64,000 bases of DNA from JBCCGL01 sp039029275 (GCA_039029275.1 JBCCGL010000008.1:186001-250000), one strand, 5' to 3'. Positions 7,752-17,436 are shown, counted from the stretch's first letter. The notes: generated by a model not told the origin, from the sequence alone. Program-made: numbers and translations.

Positions 7752-9935
7752 CTAAATCACCGCCAACTTCGCATACGCCAGAACTAACCACTTACTCCCC
7801 ACATCACTAAACTGAACTTGCACGCGGGCGTGACTACCGTGCCCTTCAAAATCCGTCACCGTGCCTTCACCAAATTTTGCATGCGCGACGCGTTGGCCAA
7901 CACTTATGCCATCCGGTGCCGGTTCGTCGGCAAACAGGTTCGAATGCGCGCGGTCGTAACTCGGGCGAGAACCGAACACACGCGGGCGCACGTCTTCGAC
8001 AAGCTCTGCCGGAATTTCACCGATAAAACGCGAAGCCATGCTGTAGTGTTCCTGCCCGTACAAGCGACGCTGTTCCGCCAGTGTTAGATACAGTTGTTTT
8101 TCTGCGCGGGTGATACCGACATAACACAGGCGCCGTTCTTCCTGCATGCGGCCGTCGTCTTCGATTGAGCGCTGACCGGGAAACAGCCCTTCTTCCATTC
8201 CGGTTAAAAAGACGATGGGGAACTCCAAGCCTTTGGCGGAATGCAATGTCATCAATTGCACGCAGTCTTCCCATGCCTGCCCTTGGGCATCACCTGCATC
8301 GAGCGCAGCGTTGGCGAGAAATTGATCAAGCTCGGACATATCATCCGGCATCTCCTGCGCCTGATTAATCGAGTCGGTGCGCGCGACAGTGACACTTGCG
8401 AGTTCCTCGAGGTTTTCGACGCGCGACTGTCCTTTTTCAGAATTATCGCGCTCGAAATATTCCTTCAGCGTGCTGGTTTCTACGCAGTGTACGATGACTT
8501 CCTGCAGCGGCAGCTCGTGACACGCATCGCGCATGTCGCGAATCAATTCGAGGAAACCGCGCACCGCGTTTGCGGCGCGACCGCTGAGCACATCGCCGGA
8601 CAACAACTGCTCCGCCGCGGTCCACAGTGACACCTGTGCCATGCGCGCAGCGTCGCGAATTTGCGAGACGGTTTTATCGCCGATGCCGCGCGGCGGGTGG
8701 TTGACCACGCGTTCGAAGGAAACGTCGTCGTTTTCGTTTGCCAGTAATCGCAGGTAAGCGAGCGCGTCTTTAATCTCGGCGCGTTCGAAAAAGCGTTGGC
8801 CGCCGTAAACGCGGTACGGAATGCGCGCGTCGAGCAAGGCGCTTTCAATCACCCGTGACTGTGCATTGGATCGGTACAGCACCGCGCACTCGTCGCGCCG
8901 CCCGCCGCCCTCGACGTTATGCGAAATACGTTCGCAGATAAATCGCGCTTCGTCGGTTTCGTTGTACGCGGTGTAGAGCGTAATCGGGTCGCCGCCCTCG
9001 TCCGCCGTCCACAAATTTTTGCCGATGCGCTCGACGTTGTTGGCGATCAGCGCGTTGGCAGCGGACAGAATTTTATTCGTCGAGCGGTAATTCTGTTCGA
9101 GTTGAATCAACTGGGTGCCGGAAAAATCCTTCTGGAAATTGAGAATGTTTTCGACCCGCGCGCCGCGCCAGCTATAGATCGACTGATCATCGTCGCCGAC
9201 CGCGAACACGTTGCCGCGTTCGCCTGCGAGCAGGCGCAGCCAGGCGTATTGGATCGCGTTGGTGTCCTGGAATTCGTCGACCAGAATATGCTGAAAGCGG
9301 CGCTGGTAGTGCGTCAGTAATTCGGGGTTGTCGCGGATCAGTTCCAGCGCGCGTAGCAGCAGTTCGGCAAAATCGACAGCGCTGTTTTGTTCGCACACGT
9401 TTTCGTACGCGGTGTAGATGCGGATGTACTGCGCGCGAACCGGGTCGTTGTCGTCGAGCAGGTGTTTGGCGCGTAAACCCTCATCCTTGCGCGCGTTGAT
9501 CCACCACACCGCTTGCTTGGGCGGCCAGCGTGCTTCGTCCAACTCCAGCCCGCGCACGACCCGTTTGACCACGCGCAGTTGATCGTCCGCGTCCAGAATC
9601 TGAAAGCCCTGTTGCAATTTCGCTTCGCGCCAGTGCTGGCGCAGCAGCCGGTGCGCAAGACCGTGGAAGGTGCCGATCCACATCGGGCCCACCGGCATTC
9701 CCAGCATTGCCTCTACCCGCGCGCGCATCTCGCTTGCGGCCTTGTTGGTAAACGTGACGGCGAGAACGGAAAAAGGCGACACACCCTCGACCGCATTGAG
9801 CCATGCGATGCGATGCGTGAGTACGCGGGTTTTGCCACTGCCAGCGCCCGCTTGTACCAAAATTGGTCCGGGCGTAGCGGCAACTGCCTCGCGTTGAGCG
9901 GGGTTTAAACCGTCAAGAATATCGGATACATCCAT
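7752..9935 (-). CDS. uvrD: DNA helicase II (UvrD)
   Basis: A superfamily-1A 3'-5' DNA helicase of 727 residues (E. coli UvrD 720), acting in nucleotide-excision and mismatch repair. Motifs in order: Q-motif LNPAQREAV, Walker A GAGSGKT, TFTNKAASEM (Ia), DEFQDTN (II), GDDDQSIYSWRGA (III), QNYRST (IV), LMTLHSAKGLEFP (V) and VGITRAEKQLYL (VI). The C-terminal tail (VGQRVAHAKFGEGTV...) is the UvrD/PcrA Tudor-like RNA-polymerase-binding region that Rep lacks, which supports UvrD rather than Rep. It is transcribed in the same direction as, and after, the ubi genes. Confidence 0.96.
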   Translation of the reverse strand: MDVSDILDGLNPAQREAVAATPGPILVQAGAGSGKTRVLTHRIAWLNAVEGVSPFSVLAVTFTNKAASEMRARVEAMLGMPVGPMWIGTFHGLAHRLLRQHWREAKLQQGFQILDADDQLRVVKRVVRGLELDEARWPPKQAVWWINARKDEGLRAKHLLDDNDPVRAQYIRIYTAYENVCEQNSAVDFAELLLRALELIRDNPELLTHYQRRFQHILVDEFQDTNAIQYAWLRLLAGERGNVFAVGDDDQSIYSWRGARVENILNFQKDFSGTQLIQLEQNYRSTNKILSAANALIANNVERIGKNLWTADEGGDPITLYTAYNETDEARFICERISHNVEGGGRRDECAVLYRSNAQSRVIESALLDARIPYRVYGGQRFFERAEIKDALAYLRLLANENDDVSFERVVNHPPRGIGDKTVSQIRDAARMAQVSLWTAAEQLLSGDVLSGRAANAVRGFLELIRDMRDACHELPLQEVIVHCVETSTLKEYFERDNSEKGQSRVENLEELASVTVARTDSINQAQEMPDDMSELDQFLANAALDAGDAQGQAWEDCVQLMTLHSAKGLEFPIVFLTGMEEGLFPGQRSIEDDGRMQEERRLCYVGITRAEKQLYLTLAEQRRLYGQEHYSMASRFIGEIPAELVEDVRPRVFGSRPSYDRAHSNLFADEPAPDGISVGQRVAHAKFGEGTVTDFEGHGSHARVQVQFSDVGSKWLVLAYAKLAVI

Positions 9936-9986
9936 CCGTCCAAGTTTACCGGATCGCAGGATGCGATGAGATGGGATTAACGGAAT

Positions 9987-10301
9987 CTAAGCCTGAGTAT
10001 GAAAATTTTCGCCAGGCGCGATAACACTCGATGGCGAGATATGTGCGTGCAGGCGATACATGTCGATCGCGGCGTCGGGCCGATTGATCCGCCCCTCGAA
10101 AATGTTGCCGCGCACGCGTAAGCCAAGCGTGCTGTAATCGGGCTCGACCACTTCGCCGTGCAGCACTGAAGATTCGATCTGATCCTGCGATTGCCTGGAT
10201 GCCTGCCCGGTCTTAACCGGCACCGTGCCCACAACGCTCTCCGCACGACGCTGCTTGGGCGTAATTGCAGAGAACGAATTGCTTGCGGGCGAGATGTTCA
10301 T
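9987..10301 (-). CDS. Small hypothetical protein
   Basis: A 104-residue open frame 12 bases after ubiB and 51 bases before uvrD, on the same strand. It is polar, with no signal peptide or membrane segment; the middle (VVEPDYSTLGLRVRGNIFEGRINRPDAAIDMY) is regular enough to be a small folded domain. Its placement inside a same-strand run with short gaps supports it being a real gene. I recognise no family. Confidence 0.6.
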   Translation of the reverse strand: MNISPASNSFSAITPKQRRAESVVGTVPVKTGQASRQSQDQIESSVLHGEVVEPDYSTLGLRVRGNIFEGRINRPDAAIDMYRLHAHISPSSVIAPGENFHTQA

Positions 10302-10313
10302 CGTGGGCGAATT

Positions 10314-11966
10314 TTAGCGCAAAACAGCCACTAACATCATCAATCCAATACTGCCCATCACCCAACTGATGATCGGCGCGCCGGCGACGATCACAGGCTG
10401 GTAGCCGTCCAGCCCGTAGGTGAGTGCGCCTCCGACGAGAAACGCCGCTCCGACGATGGCGGTTCCATTGCGTTTGCTGTTGACGTGTAACTGCGTGCGC
10501 AGCTTGTCGATTTGCGCTTGCTGGGTGGCAGTTTCGTTTTCTGCCTCGGCCAGTTTTTTCAGCGCGCCGTGCAAAAGCAATGGCATTTCCGGCAGAGTGC
10601 CGGCCCACTCCGGGGCCTGCTCGCCCAATCGCTTAAGGAGCGCCAGCGGCCCTTTTTGTTCGCCGACCCAACGCTCCAGAAACGGTTTGGCGGTTTGCCA
10701 CAAATCCAGTTCGGGATAGAGCTGTCGTCCGAGGCCTTCGATATTCAGCAGGGTTTTTTGCAGCAACACCAGTTGCGGCTGTACCTCCATATTGAATCGG
10801 CGCGCGGTTTGAAACAGTCGCAGAAGCACTTGTCCGAACGAAATTTCGGCCAGCGGTTTTTCGAAGATGGGTTCGCACACGGTGCGAATCGCCGATTCAA
10901 ACTCCTCTACGCGTGTCCCCTCGGGTACCCAGCCCGAATCGACGTGCAGCTGCGCAACGCGATGGTAGTCGCGTTTGAAAAACGCGAGAAAGTTTTCGGC
11001 CAGATAATGGCGGTCTTCGCGCGTGAGCGTGCCGACGATGCCAAAGTCGACCGCGATATAGTGCGGCAAATCGGGGTTGCTCGCATCGACAAAAATATTG
11101 CCCGGATGCATGTCCGCGTGAAAAAAATTGTCGCGAAATACCTGCGTGAAAAAAACGCTTACCCCGCGCTCGGCCAGCAGTTTCATATCCACGTTGCGCG
11201 CGTGCAGTTCGGCGATTTCGCTCACGCGAATACCTTCGATCTGTTCCATCACCAGCACACGGTTGCGCGTGTAGTCCCAGTGAATCTGTGGAACATAAAG
11301 CTCTTTTGAGCCTTCGAAGTTGCGTCGCAGTTGTGCGCAGTTCGCGGCCTCACGCACGAGATCCAGCTCGTCAAAAATGATGCGTTCAAATTCGTGCACA
11401 ATCTCGCGCGGGCGCAGGCGCGGACCGTCGACCCAATACTTTTCTGCCATTGCCGCAATCGAGTACATCAATTTTAAGTCGCGGCGAATCACCTGTTCGA
11501 TGTCGGGTCGTAGCACTTTCACGATCACGCGTTCACCGGTCTTTAATTTGGCGGCGTGTACCTGCGCGACAGACGCCGACGCCAGCGCATCTTTGGAAAA
11601 CTCCGCAAACAAATTTTCAACTGAGTCACCGAGTTCGGTCTCGATGACCTGGCGCGCCAGCTCCGGTGGGAACGGCGGCACGCGATCCTGCAGTCTGGCG
11701 AGCTCGTCGGCGATGTCGTCGGGTAACAAATCGCGTCGGGTCGACAAGACTTGGCCGTGCTTGACGAAAACCGGGCCGAGCTCTTCGAGCGCGCGGCGGA
11801 TGCGCTCACCCCGAGGCAGTTTTCGCGTGCTGCGATTGAGCCAACGGCCGGGGTAAAAAATCAGCAGAAAATTAAACAGCCAGAGTTTGGGCGCGGCCGC
11901 GAGAAAACGGTCGAGTCCGTAGCGGATCAGAACGCGTTGGATTGTCAGCAGCCGAAAAAAACCCAT
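10314..11966 (-). CDS. ubiB: Ubiquinone biosynthesis kinase-like protein UbiB
   Basis: UbiB is an atypical protein-kinase-like (ADCK/ABC1) ATPase that assists assembly of, or lipid extraction by, the ubiquinone-biosynthesis complex at the inner membrane. This 550-residue protein (E. coli 546) has the family's KxGQ motif (VKHGQVLS), the Ala-rich nucleotide loop ASASVAQVHAA, a catalytic HADMHPGNIF and the DFG-like VDFGIVG. The last 60 residues form the usual C-terminal membrane anchor. The ATG at 11966 lies 3 bases from the stop of ubiJ, so translation is probably coupled; the order ubiE-ubiJ-ubiB is the classic gammaproteobacterial arrangement. Confidence 0.96.
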   Translation of the reverse strand: MGFFRLLTIQRVLIRYGLDRFLAAAPKLWLFNFLLIFYPGRWLNRSTRKLPRGERIRRALEELGPVFVKHGQVLSTRRDLLPDDIADELARLQDRVPPFPPELARQVIETELGDSVENLFAEFSKDALASASVAQVHAAKLKTGERVIVKVLRPDIEQVIRRDLKLMYSIAAMAEKYWVDGPRLRPREIVHEFERIIFDELDLVREAANCAQLRRNFEGSKELYVPQIHWDYTRNRVLVMEQIEGIRVSEIAELHARNVDMKLLAERGVSVFFTQVFRDNFFHADMHPGNIFVDASNPDLPHYIAVDFGIVGTLTREDRHYLAENFLAFFKRDYHRVAQLHVDSGWVPEGTRVEEFESAIRTVCEPIFEKPLAEISFGQVLLRLFQTARRFNMEVQPQLVLLQKTLLNIEGLGRQLYPELDLWQTAKPFLERWVGEQKGPLALLKRLGEQAPEWAGTLPEMPLLLHGALKKLAEAENETATQQAQIDKLRTQLHVNSKRNGTAIVGAAFLVGGALTYGLDGYQPVIVAGAPIISWVMGSIGLMMLVAVLR

Positions 11967-11969
11967 GCT

Positions 11970-12578
11970 CTATTTTGTGCCCTGCGTGGGTTCGAGACGT
12001 TCGATACGCGCGCGCAGTCGCTCGACATCGTCGCGCAGCGTATCGATTGTTTTGTACAGCTTTTCGCACTCGCCGTGTGTCGGTGTTAGCAGAGATTCCT
12101 CGCGCAGATAGTCGCCAAGGTCTTCGCTCAACGACTGCGCGGTGCGGTCGAGCCAGGCGTTGGTATTGCGCACGACATTGCCGATATTGTGTGCAACGAT
12201 GTCGCCTGTAATCGTGGAAAGGTGTTCTTCCCAGTCCACCTCGATCGACTCCAACAGGCGGTTGAATTTTTGTCCTGTTTCGATATCACCGCTGATCTCA
12301 ACCTCGCCCGCAAACAGGGCGCGATTGTTCACGCTCAGCGATGCCATTGATAAGGGCGTGCCGCTGATGGTGGCGTCGATCTCGCCATCAAAAAATCTCA
12401 ATACCTCGACCTTGTCTGCGTGGATCAAAAAGTAAACGCGTAAATCCAACCCTTGCAGATGCAGCTCGATTACTTTGCCTTGCAAGGCAGACAGCCGAGC
12501 GCGCGCGGTGGCGTCAAGCTGCAGCACCGCGTTGAACGCGGTCTCAATAGCGAGGGTGGCAGGAAGCGGTAGTTGCAT
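11970..12578 (-). CDS. ubiJ: Ubiquinone biosynthesis accessory factor UbiJ
   Basis: UbiJ (formerly YigP) is an SCP2-domain lipid-binding accessory factor which, with UbiK, binds ubiquinone intermediates for the soluble Ubi complex. The product is 202 residues from the ATG at 12578 (E. coli 201): an SCP2-like domain (about 15-120) containing LQGLDLRVYFL and a C-terminal predicted coiled coil (ECEKLYKTIDTLRDDVERLRAR) as in characterised UbiJ. A TTG right after the ubiE stop would add 11 unrelated residues, so the ATG is preferred. It sits between ubiE and ubiB in one operon. Confidence 0.93.
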   Translation of the reverse strand: MQLPLPATLAIETAFNAVLQLDATARARLSALQGKVIELHLQGLDLRVYFLIHADKVEVLRFFDGEIDATISGTPLSMASLSVNNRALFAGEVEISGDIETGQKFNRLLESIEVDWEEHLSTITGDIVAHNIGNVVRNTNAWLDRTAQSLSEDLGDYLREESLLTPTHGECEKLYKTIDTLRDDVERLRARIERLEPTQGTK

Positions 12579-12611
12579 AATGTCTGTGCGAGTCGGGCGT
12601 GGGTGCTCCAA

Positions 12612-13373
12612 CTAAAACTTAAACCCTTTGTGCAAAGCGACAATGCCGCCGGTCATATTGAAATACTCCGTGCGCTCGTAGCCGGCGGAATCCATCATGC
12701 TCTTCAGCGTGTCCTGGTCCGGGTGCATGCGAATACTCTCGGCCAGATAGCGATAGCTGTCGGCATCGTTGGCGACCAGCTTGCCAAGCGCGGGCAAGGC
12801 GGTAAAAGAGTACGCGTCGTACACTTTTGCCAACAGCGGTAACACCGGTTTAGAAAATTCCAGAATCAACAGGCGACCGCCCGGTTTCAGGACTCGATAC
12901 ATCGACGCGAGCGCTGCGTCCTTGTCGGTTACATTGCGCAGCCCGAAGGCGATGGTGATGCAGTGAAAGCTGTCGTCGTCAAACGGCAGACATTCCGCAT
13001 CGGCTTGCGCGTATTCGATATTTCCGGCAATGCCTTTGTCGATCAATTTGTCGCGACCGGCCTCGAGCATCGACGAATTGATGTCGGCCAGAACCACCTT
13101 GCCTTGCGGCCCCACGCGCGCTGAAAATTTCGCCGCCAGGTCGCCGGTACCGCCTGCGAGGTCGAGCACATTGTTACCGTATTTGACACCGCTTTGCTCG
13201 ATGGTTGAGTATTTCCAGATGCGATGGATGCCCATCGACATCAGATCGTTCATCGCGTCGTACTTGCCCGCCACCGAGTGAAACACATCGGCAACGCGCC
13301 TGGCTTTTTCTGAGACGGATACATCTTCGTACCCGAAGTGAGTGGTCTGCTCTTCGTTTTCTGCGTTTACCAT
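12612..13373 (-). CDS. ubiE: Ubiquinone/menaquinone C-methyltransferase UbiE
   Basis: UbiE methylates the ring of the demethylated quinone intermediates with SAM. The 253-residue product (E. coli 251) has the class I methyltransferase motif VLDLAGGTGDLA, the family signature FGLRNVTD, and the C-terminal MTGGIVALHKGFKF typical of UbiE. It is the second gene of a minus-strand operon (DUF971 gene 4 bases upstream, ubiJ downstream). Whether the organism also makes menaquinone cannot be told here. Confidence 0.96.
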   Translation of the reverse strand: MVNAENEEQTTHFGYEDVSVSEKARRVADVFHSVAGKYDAMNDLMSMGIHRIWKYSTIEQSGVKYGNNVLDLAGGTGDLAAKFSARVGPQGKVVLADINSSMLEAGRDKLIDKGIAGNIEYAQADAECLPFDDDSFHCITIAFGLRNVTDKDAALASMYRVLKPGGRLLILEFSKPVLPLLAKVYDAYSFTALPALGKLVANDADSYRYLAESIRMHPDQDTLKSMMDSAGYERTEYFNMTGGIVALHKGFKF

Positions 13374-13377
13374 CGGC

Positions 13378-13734
13378 TTACTCCGGTCTGCGCTCGTGGC
13401 CGGCGTCTTTTAACTTTTGCAGATACGCCTGCCAGTTCGCTTCGTAGTTTTTGCCGAGATCATAAAGCAGGTTCCAACTGTACAAACCGCTGTCGTGACC
13501 ATCGTCAAAAAACAGTTTTATTGCGTAGTTGCCCACTGGCTCGATATTGTTGATCGCGACATCCTGCTTGCCCACCTGCAAAACTTCCTGACCAGGACCG
13601 TGCCCGCGCACCTCCGCCGAGGGCGAATGCACGCGCAGATATTCGCAGGTCATATTGCACGTAAAGCCATCGTCGAAATGCAGTTCAAGAACCCTGCTGG
13701 CCTGGTGCAGCTTAATGTCGGTCGGCTTTGCCAT
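13378..13734 (-). CDS. DUF971 / GBBH-like N-terminal domain protein
   Basis: A 118-residue single-domain protein of the DUF971 family, related to the N-terminal domain of gamma-butyrobetaine hydroxylase. The pattern LELHFDDGFTCNMTCEYLRVHSPSAEV followed by GNYAIKLFFDDGHDSGLYSW is diagnostic. In eukaryotic relatives this domain binds zinc through Cys and His residues; in bacteria stand-alone versions often lie next to ubiE or Fe-S genes, and their role is unknown. It is the first gene of the ubiE-ubiJ-ubiB operon, separated from ubiE by 4 bases. Confidence 0.9.
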   Translation of the reverse strand: MAKPTDIKLHQASRVLELHFDDGFTCNMTCEYLRVHSPSAEVRGHGPGQEVLQVGKQDVAINNIEPVGNYAIKLFFDDGHDSGLYSWNLLYDLGKNYEANWQAYLQKLKDAGHERRPE

Positions 13735-13863
13735 CGCCTTATTTTACGCGGGATAACCGGGGATTAGTACAAAAGCGCTCAATTGCTTTCCTTTTGGTTT
13801 TGCCTCACAACAAAACTGTGGCAATCTGGCAGTATGCCGCGCAAATAAAAAAGGACTCCGTTT

Positions 13864-15411
13864 TTGCTTGAGGCATTAACCAATGTCACCTCGCCGCTTC
13901 TTGGGCCGTTTTACAGTGTGCTCGCACTCATGGGGGCTGTCTGGTTTGCGTGGGAAATGCGCATCCACAACAACCTTGCCGACGATTCGTTCAAAAAACG
14001 ATACAAAGCGCTAGCACACGACTCATGGGGTGAGCGCTACCGTGCCTTTCTGCACGGAGTTTTACGTTTTTTCAGCTCAATTTTCGGTGAATTGGATGAG
14101 CAACGTGCACCGCGACAACGGTGGGTGTCTCGATTGTTTCCGCTACAACCGTTTACACCGCTGGCGTACGAACGTTGTCTGTTCCTGGCGCTTGTCTATC
14201 CGTTGTTGTTCGCACTGATCGGTTGGGTAGCAGGTGGGGACGGTTTGATCGGTGAGCTAAAGCTGTTTAACGCCCAAGCGCCTGATTGGGCGCGTATCGG
14301 AGTTTTATTGGGTGTGGTTATCGGTGCGGGGTTAATCATTCTGGGAGGCCGAACTCAGGCAAAAGCGCGCGTATTGCTAGTCATTGGAGGGCTTGCTTTT
14401 ATCCTGGTGACAGTCATCTATAGCAACGAAAAGGGTTACGTGGAAGGCGCTGTCGCTGTCGCTGTCGCTGTCGCTGTCGTTGTCGCTGGCGCTGTCGCTT
14501 TCGCAGGCGCTGCCGCTGACGCTGTCGTTTTCGCTGGCACTGTCGCCGGCGTTTTTGCCGGCGCTGACGCTGCTATTTTCGCTGTCGCCGTCGCTGTCGC
14601 GCTTGTGGCAGAAAAATTATACAAACGCTCACAACCCCTGTCGTTGTACTGGTTGGTATTCACCGTTTTTTTTCTAGTTTATTTGGCAATGATGTTGTGG
14701 CTGGCATCCGCATACGGTGCGGTGGAGGAATTGCCCAACGCGTTTTCACTGCTGCTCTTTCTGGGATTTTTACCGCTGGCCAATGCCGGGTTGGACTGGC
14801 TCTCGCTCGGGTTCACCCGCGGGCTTTTACACAAACTGGCGAATGTGCATCACAACGCCCTAACCGGATTTGCATGGGCATTGCTCGATGCAGCGCTGGC
14901 CATTGTGTTTCTGTTCCTGGTTTTATTGTCCACCATCACCGTGATAGCGATTGCCAATACGGTCAGCGAGTCGCAGGGAGCACCGGCGGTGCTGAATCTG
15001 GTTCAGCTCTGGGCAGATCTAAAAGCCGGTGGAACCACAAACAATCTCTGGTTTTATCTTTTGGTGTTCTCTACGCTGATTCCCACCGCGATTCATTTTT
15101 TAACGGCAGCGTTTGCACTGGTGCTGGTTCCGGCTACCGCAACGCGCGCCCGTTGGGCCACAGTAATGCAGGATAAACACGCTGAGTACGCGCGTGCGCA
15201 GCAAGCCGGAGAACAGGCAAGTACCGCGCTGAATGATTCCGATATTCGCCTTTATGCGGTGTGCTGCAGAGTGCTAAACCCGATACTGCCGGTTGGCTTG
15301 GCGCTGGCACTGATATACCTTGTTAGCACGGGTTTAATCGCGATCATGCCCGCCACTGTGGATGTGATTTTGCACGTCGTCGGGCAGTGGATGGCGTTGG
15401 CGATAACATGA
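13864..15411 (+). CDS. Multi-pass membrane protein with Ala/Val repeat
   Basis: A 515-residue membrane protein of unknown function. It starts at a TTG with AAGGA about 8 bases upstream; the next ATG would remove the first membrane segment. There are roughly ten hydrophobic helices, the first at about residues 8-28 and a group at 320-435 and 470-510, plus a basic loop at 35-80. Residues about 195-250 are almost only Ala, Val, Phe and Gly, encoded by a degenerate hexanucleotide repeat, so the length of one or two helices there may vary. Similar proteins with AVAVAV repeats occur in sulfur-oxidising Gammaproteobacteria, as far as I recall. No enzymatic motif is visible. Confidence 0.8.
   Translation: MLEALTNVTSPLLGPFYSVLALMGAVWFAWEMRIHNNLADDSFKKRYKALAHDSWGERYRAFLHGVLRFFSSIFGELDEQRAPRQRWVSRLFPLQPFTPLAYERCLFLALVYPLLFALIGWVAGGDGLIGELKLFNAQAPDWARIGVLLGVVIGAGLIILGGRTQAKARVLLVIGGLAFILVTVIYSNEKGYVEGAVAVAVAVAVVVAGAVAFAGAAADAVVFAGTVAGVFAGADAAIFAVAVAVALVAEKLYKRSQPLSLYWLVFTVFFLVYLAMMLWLASAYGAVEELPNAFSLLLFLGFLPLANAGLDWLSLGFTRGLLHKLANVHHNALTGFAWALLDAALAIVFLFLVLLSTITVIAIANTVSESQGAPAVLNLVQLWADLKAGGTTNNLWFYLLVFSTLIPTAIHFLTAAFALVLVPATATRARWATVMQDKHAEYARAQQAGEQASTALNDSDIRLYAVCCRVLNPILPVGLALALIYLVSTGLIAIMPATVDVILHVVGQWMALAIT
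14449..14609 (+). repeat. In-frame hexanucleotide (GCTGTC) repeat tract
   Basis: Five perfect tandem copies of GCTGTC run from 14449 to 14478, then the tract decays into variants (GTTGTC, GCTGGC, GCTTTC, GCTGAC and so on) as far as about 14609. It encodes alternating Ala-Val with occasional Phe, Gly and Asp. A six-base unit preserves the reading frame, so slippage would change helix length rather than switch the gene off. Confidence 0.85.
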
Positions 15412-15480
15412 GATGACCGAGTCAGCGTCACCCCCAAATTACACGGTGTGGCTCGATTGAATTCGACCCTACTGAATCCA

Positions 15481-17436
15481 TTAAATTAATGTCGATGTTC
15501 TAAACCCCTCCAGCACCGCTTCTTCAACTGTGCGCGGCGCGATGGCGTCGCCGATTACGTGCAGTTCGCCTTCCCAATCCGCCAATTCATCTGCGAGCTG
15601 GTAGTTTCGCTGCGGGCCATCGCAGCTCACAATTGTATCGACACCGTCGCACACGATGGCCTCGCCGCTCATGGTGTGGGTGAACCACGCGGTGGTGTCG
15701 TCGGCGCCGTAAAAGCGGGCGTAGGGGATCATCTCGACGCCAAGCTTATGCAGCTCGCCGATCCACTGATCGCGCACGATGGCCTGAATCGACTCGCCTG
15801 CAACAATCCCGCCTGAGTACAAGCGCACATGATGCCCGTTGCGGGCGAGCAGCTCGGCAACACCAAGCCCGTTCCAGTCGCACGACCAGTCGGCAATCAC
15901 CACGCGGTTACCCGGCTTGCCTGCGCCCGAGACGACCGACCACGCATTCAGCACGTGCGCGCCATCGATCTCGCCGTGCATTGGAGACGGCGTCGCGCCA
16001 GTGGCCACAAACAACACATGGGGTGCACGCGTGCGCACATCGGCTGCCGTAATTTTTGTATTGAGTTTCACGTCAACATCTGCACGCTCGAGTTCGGACT
16101 GCAGATGCGATAACACACCGCCGAATTCCTCGCGACGCGGAAGCGCCTGCGCCAGCCGTATCTGCCCCCCCAGCTGCGCCGACTGCTCGAACAGCGTGAC
16201 CTTGTGCCCTCGCCCCGCCGACGTGATCGCGGCCTTGAGCCCGGCAGGTCCGCCGCCGGCAACCCATACGGTTTTGCGCTTGGTTGCGGGTTGAACGTTC
16301 GCGAACTCACGTTCGCGGCCGGTTACCGGGTGTTGAATGCACGAAATTTTATGATGCGCCAGACGATGCCCGACGCAGGCCTGATTGCACGCCACGCAGG
16401 CGCGAATGTCGTCGAGATTGCCAGTGCGGGTTTTGTTCGGCAGTTCCGGATCGGCGATGAGCGGGCGCACCATGCCGATCATATCGGCGTGTCCGCTCTG
16501 CAGAATCGATTCGGCCATTTGCGGTTGGTTGATGCGACCGGCGACCAGCACCGGTTTCGACACTGCGGCCTTGAGACGCGCGGCGTCGCTGGCAACGTAG
16601 CCTTGTGGGATTGCCATCGGCGGGAACACGTGCACCCATCCGCCGGGGGTTGCGGACGAGCCTGCGATCACGTTGAAGTAGTCGAGGTGCCCGTCGGCGT
16701 CGAGCATACCGCACACTTCCAGCATCAGCTGCGGAGTTAACCCGGTGTCGGTTTGCTCGTTGAGGGTGACGCGAATGCCCAGCGTTTTCTCCGCGCCGAT
16801 TGCCGCGCGCGAGCGGGTGACTATCTCGCGCACAAAACGCATGCGATTGTCGAAGCTGCCGCCAAATTCATCCTCGCGCAGGTTGGTCTGCGGATTCAGG
16901 AACTGTGCGATCAGATAGCCCATGCTGCCGAGGATTTCGACACCGTCGAGCCCCGCTTCTGCGAGCCTTCCCGCGGCGGCGGCATAGCTCTCGATAATTT
17001 CCCATACCAGGGCATTCGGCATCGGCGCCGGGACCACGCGGTAGCGATCGTCGGGTACTCCTGAGGCCGAGTACACAACCGGGCGACTGCCGTCGTAGCT
17101 GAGTCGCACGGCGCGGCCCGCGTGGAACAATTGCCCGATAATCGGCGTGTCGTGCGCATGCGTGGCATTCGCCAGCCGCGCCATGCCAGGAATAATCGCA
17201 TCGTCACCCGCGTACAAAAAAGCGTCCGGAAAACCGTAGCTTGGGTGTACGGTCATGCCTTCGAGGATGATCAATCCGACGCCACCCTTTGCGCGAGTGG
17301 TGTGATAGGCGATCAAATCGTCGTTGACGTCGCTGCCGTGGCCCAGGCCGGTTGCATGCGGGGGATTAAACAGCCGATTGCGGATCCTCGTCGGGCCCAG
17401 CGAGATGGGTTGGAATAATTGATCAAATCCACTCAT
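15481..17436 (-). CDS. OYE/TMADH-like FMN, Fe-S and FAD/NAD oxidoreductase
   Basis: A 651-residue flavoprotein with an N-terminal FMN TIM barrel of the Old Yellow Enzyme group (1-340), a Cys cluster CVACNQACVG with a further Cys 12 residues on (about 352-372) for a [4Fe-4S] centre, and a C-terminal two-dinucleotide-binding domain (VWVAGGGPAGLKAA near 393). This is the layout of trimethylamine/dimethylglycine dehydrogenases (DgcA), proline-betaine demethylases and 2,4-dienoyl-CoA reductase. Gene context (XRE-cupin regulator and Rieske oxygenase alongside) favours oxidative N-demethylation over fatty-acid reduction. Substrate is an inference only. No adjacent electron-transfer flavoprotein genes are seen. 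Confidence 0.85.
   Translation of the reverse strand: MSGFDQLFQPISLGPTRIRNRLFNPPHATGLGHGSDVNDDLIAYHTTRAKGGVGLIILEGMTVHPSYGFPDAFLYAGDDAIIPGMARLANATHAHDTPIIGQLFHAGRAVRLSYDGSRPVVYSASGVPDDRYRVVPAPMPNALVWEIIESYAAAAGRLAEAGLDGVEILGSMGYLIAQFLNPQTNLREDEFGGSFDNRMRFVREIVTRSRAAIGAEKTLGIRVTLNEQTDTGLTPQLMLEVCGMLDADGHLDYFNVIAGSSATPGGWVHVFPPMAIPQGYVASDAARLKAAVSKPVLVAGRINQPQMAESILQSGHADMIGMVRPLIADPELPNKTRTGNLDDIRACVACNQACVGHRLAHHKISCIQHPVTGREREFANVQPATKRKTVWVAGGGPAGLKAAITSAGRGHKVTLFEQSAQLGGQIRLAQALPRREEFGGVLSHLQSELERADVDVKLNTKITAADVRTRAPHVLFVATGATPSPMHGEIDGAHVLNAWSVVSGAGKPGNRVVIADWSCDWNGLGVAELLARNGHHVRLYSGGIVAGESIQAIVRDQWIGELHKLGVEMIPYARFYGADDTTAWFTHTMSGEAIVCDGVDTIVSCDGPQRNYQLADELADWEGELHVIGDAIAPRTVEEAVLEGFRTSTLI

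Noticed and set aside
14436..14663. A minus-strand ATATATA-type (Thr/Ala) open frame in the hexanucleotide repeat.
   Set aside because: Repeats of a 6-base unit open several frames at once; only the plus-strand frame continues into membrane helices on both sides.
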